Origin: DATFPQ01 sp035264765
Lineage (GTDB): Bacteria > Actinomycetota > Actinomycetes > Actinomycetales > Angustibacteraceae
Assembly (NCBI GenBank): GCA_035264765.1
Contig: DATFPQ010000263.1
Coordinates: 1 to 14,592 of the forward strand
Direction: 5' to 3'
DNA: 14,592 nucleotides
The notes below the pieces were generated by a model. It had not been told where the DNA came from. It saw nothing but the letters and a program-made list of their open reading frames with translations, and made no database searches. This document shows positions 14,479-14,592 of the stretch, piece by piece (the first letter of the stretch is position 1; each line of letters begins with the position of its first letter). Made by a program: the position numbers and the translations under genes.

Positions 14479-14592
14479 GTCCGGCGGCGTCCTACTCTCC
14501 CACGAGGTCCCCCTCGCAGTACCATCGGCGCAGTCGGGCTTAGCTTCCGGGTTCGGAATGGAGCCGGGCGTTTCCCCGACGCTATGACCGCC
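14479..14592 (-). rRNA. rrf: 5S ribosomal RNA (5' end just beyond the window)
   Basis: Read on the minus strand the sequence has the conserved 5S blocks: GGCGGTCATAGCG near the 5' end, then AAACGCCCGG, CATTCCGAACCCGGAAGC, TAAGCCC, GCGCCGATGGTACTGC and GTGGGAGAGTAGGACGCCGCC at the 3' end, which pairs with the 5' end. About 114 nt are present, and actinobacterial 5S RNAs are about 118-120 nt, so only some 4-5 nt of the 5' end lie beyond the edge. The 3' end is placed near 14479 from the closing helix. The 23S gene should lie to the right of the window. Confidence 0.95.

Noticed and set aside
1..14592. Mobile element, phage, CRISPR array, tRNA or novel defence system
   Set aside because: I looked for transposase or integrase motifs, flanking inverted repeats, regularly spaced repeats and tRNA arms on both strands and saw none; the genes fit ordinary sugar uptake, stress, transport and repair functions.

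Overview
The window is very GC-rich, starts often with GTG, and carries an actinobacterial-type 5S rRNA and typical actinobacterial families (ROK, LacI, DUF6197, DUF2086). It therefore looks like a chromosomal piece of a high-GC Actinomycetota member; I cannot name the genus. I saw no insertion sequence, phage gene, CRISPR array or tRNA.

Layout. (1) 1-2332: a ROK-family repressor, cut by the window's left edge, is divergent from a DUF1479-family putative non-heme iron oxygenase. A promoter and a perfect 8-5-8 palindrome of ROK-operator type lie between them. A bidirectional terminator hairpin at 2371-2397 separates this unit from the next. (2) 2434-9410, all on the minus strand: a LacI-family regulator, then a lipoprotein sugar-binding protein, two CUT1-type permeases with an ATGA overlap, and a cytoplasmic GH42 beta-galactosidase. 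This is a complete beta-galactoside uptake and hydrolysis unit except for the ATPase, which is presumably a shared MsiK-type protein encoded elsewhere. A strong hairpin sits just behind the binding-protein gene. (3) 9526-12232: a universal stress protein is divergent from a sodium:solute symporter, which is followed by a small two-helix membrane protein that may be its partner. (4) 12177-14379: a DUF6197 protein is divergent from an alkylation-repair group: an O6-alkylguanine-DNA alkyltransferase (Ogt type), a DUF2086 2-oxoglutarate/Fe(II) oxygenase, and a very small Ada-type metal-binding protein whose normal start codon seems missing. (5) 14429-14592: the end of an rRNA operon on the minus strand, with most of the 5S gene and its 19-bp terminator.

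Functional reading. The sugar regions are two regulons placed back to back, one under a ROK regulator and one under a LacI regulator. The repair group looks like a compact response to alkylation damage. Most of the window is ordinary accessory metabolism. The less described parts are the ROK-controlled DUF1479 oxygenase, the symporter plus small membrane protein pair, and the oxygenase plus mini-Ada arrangement.
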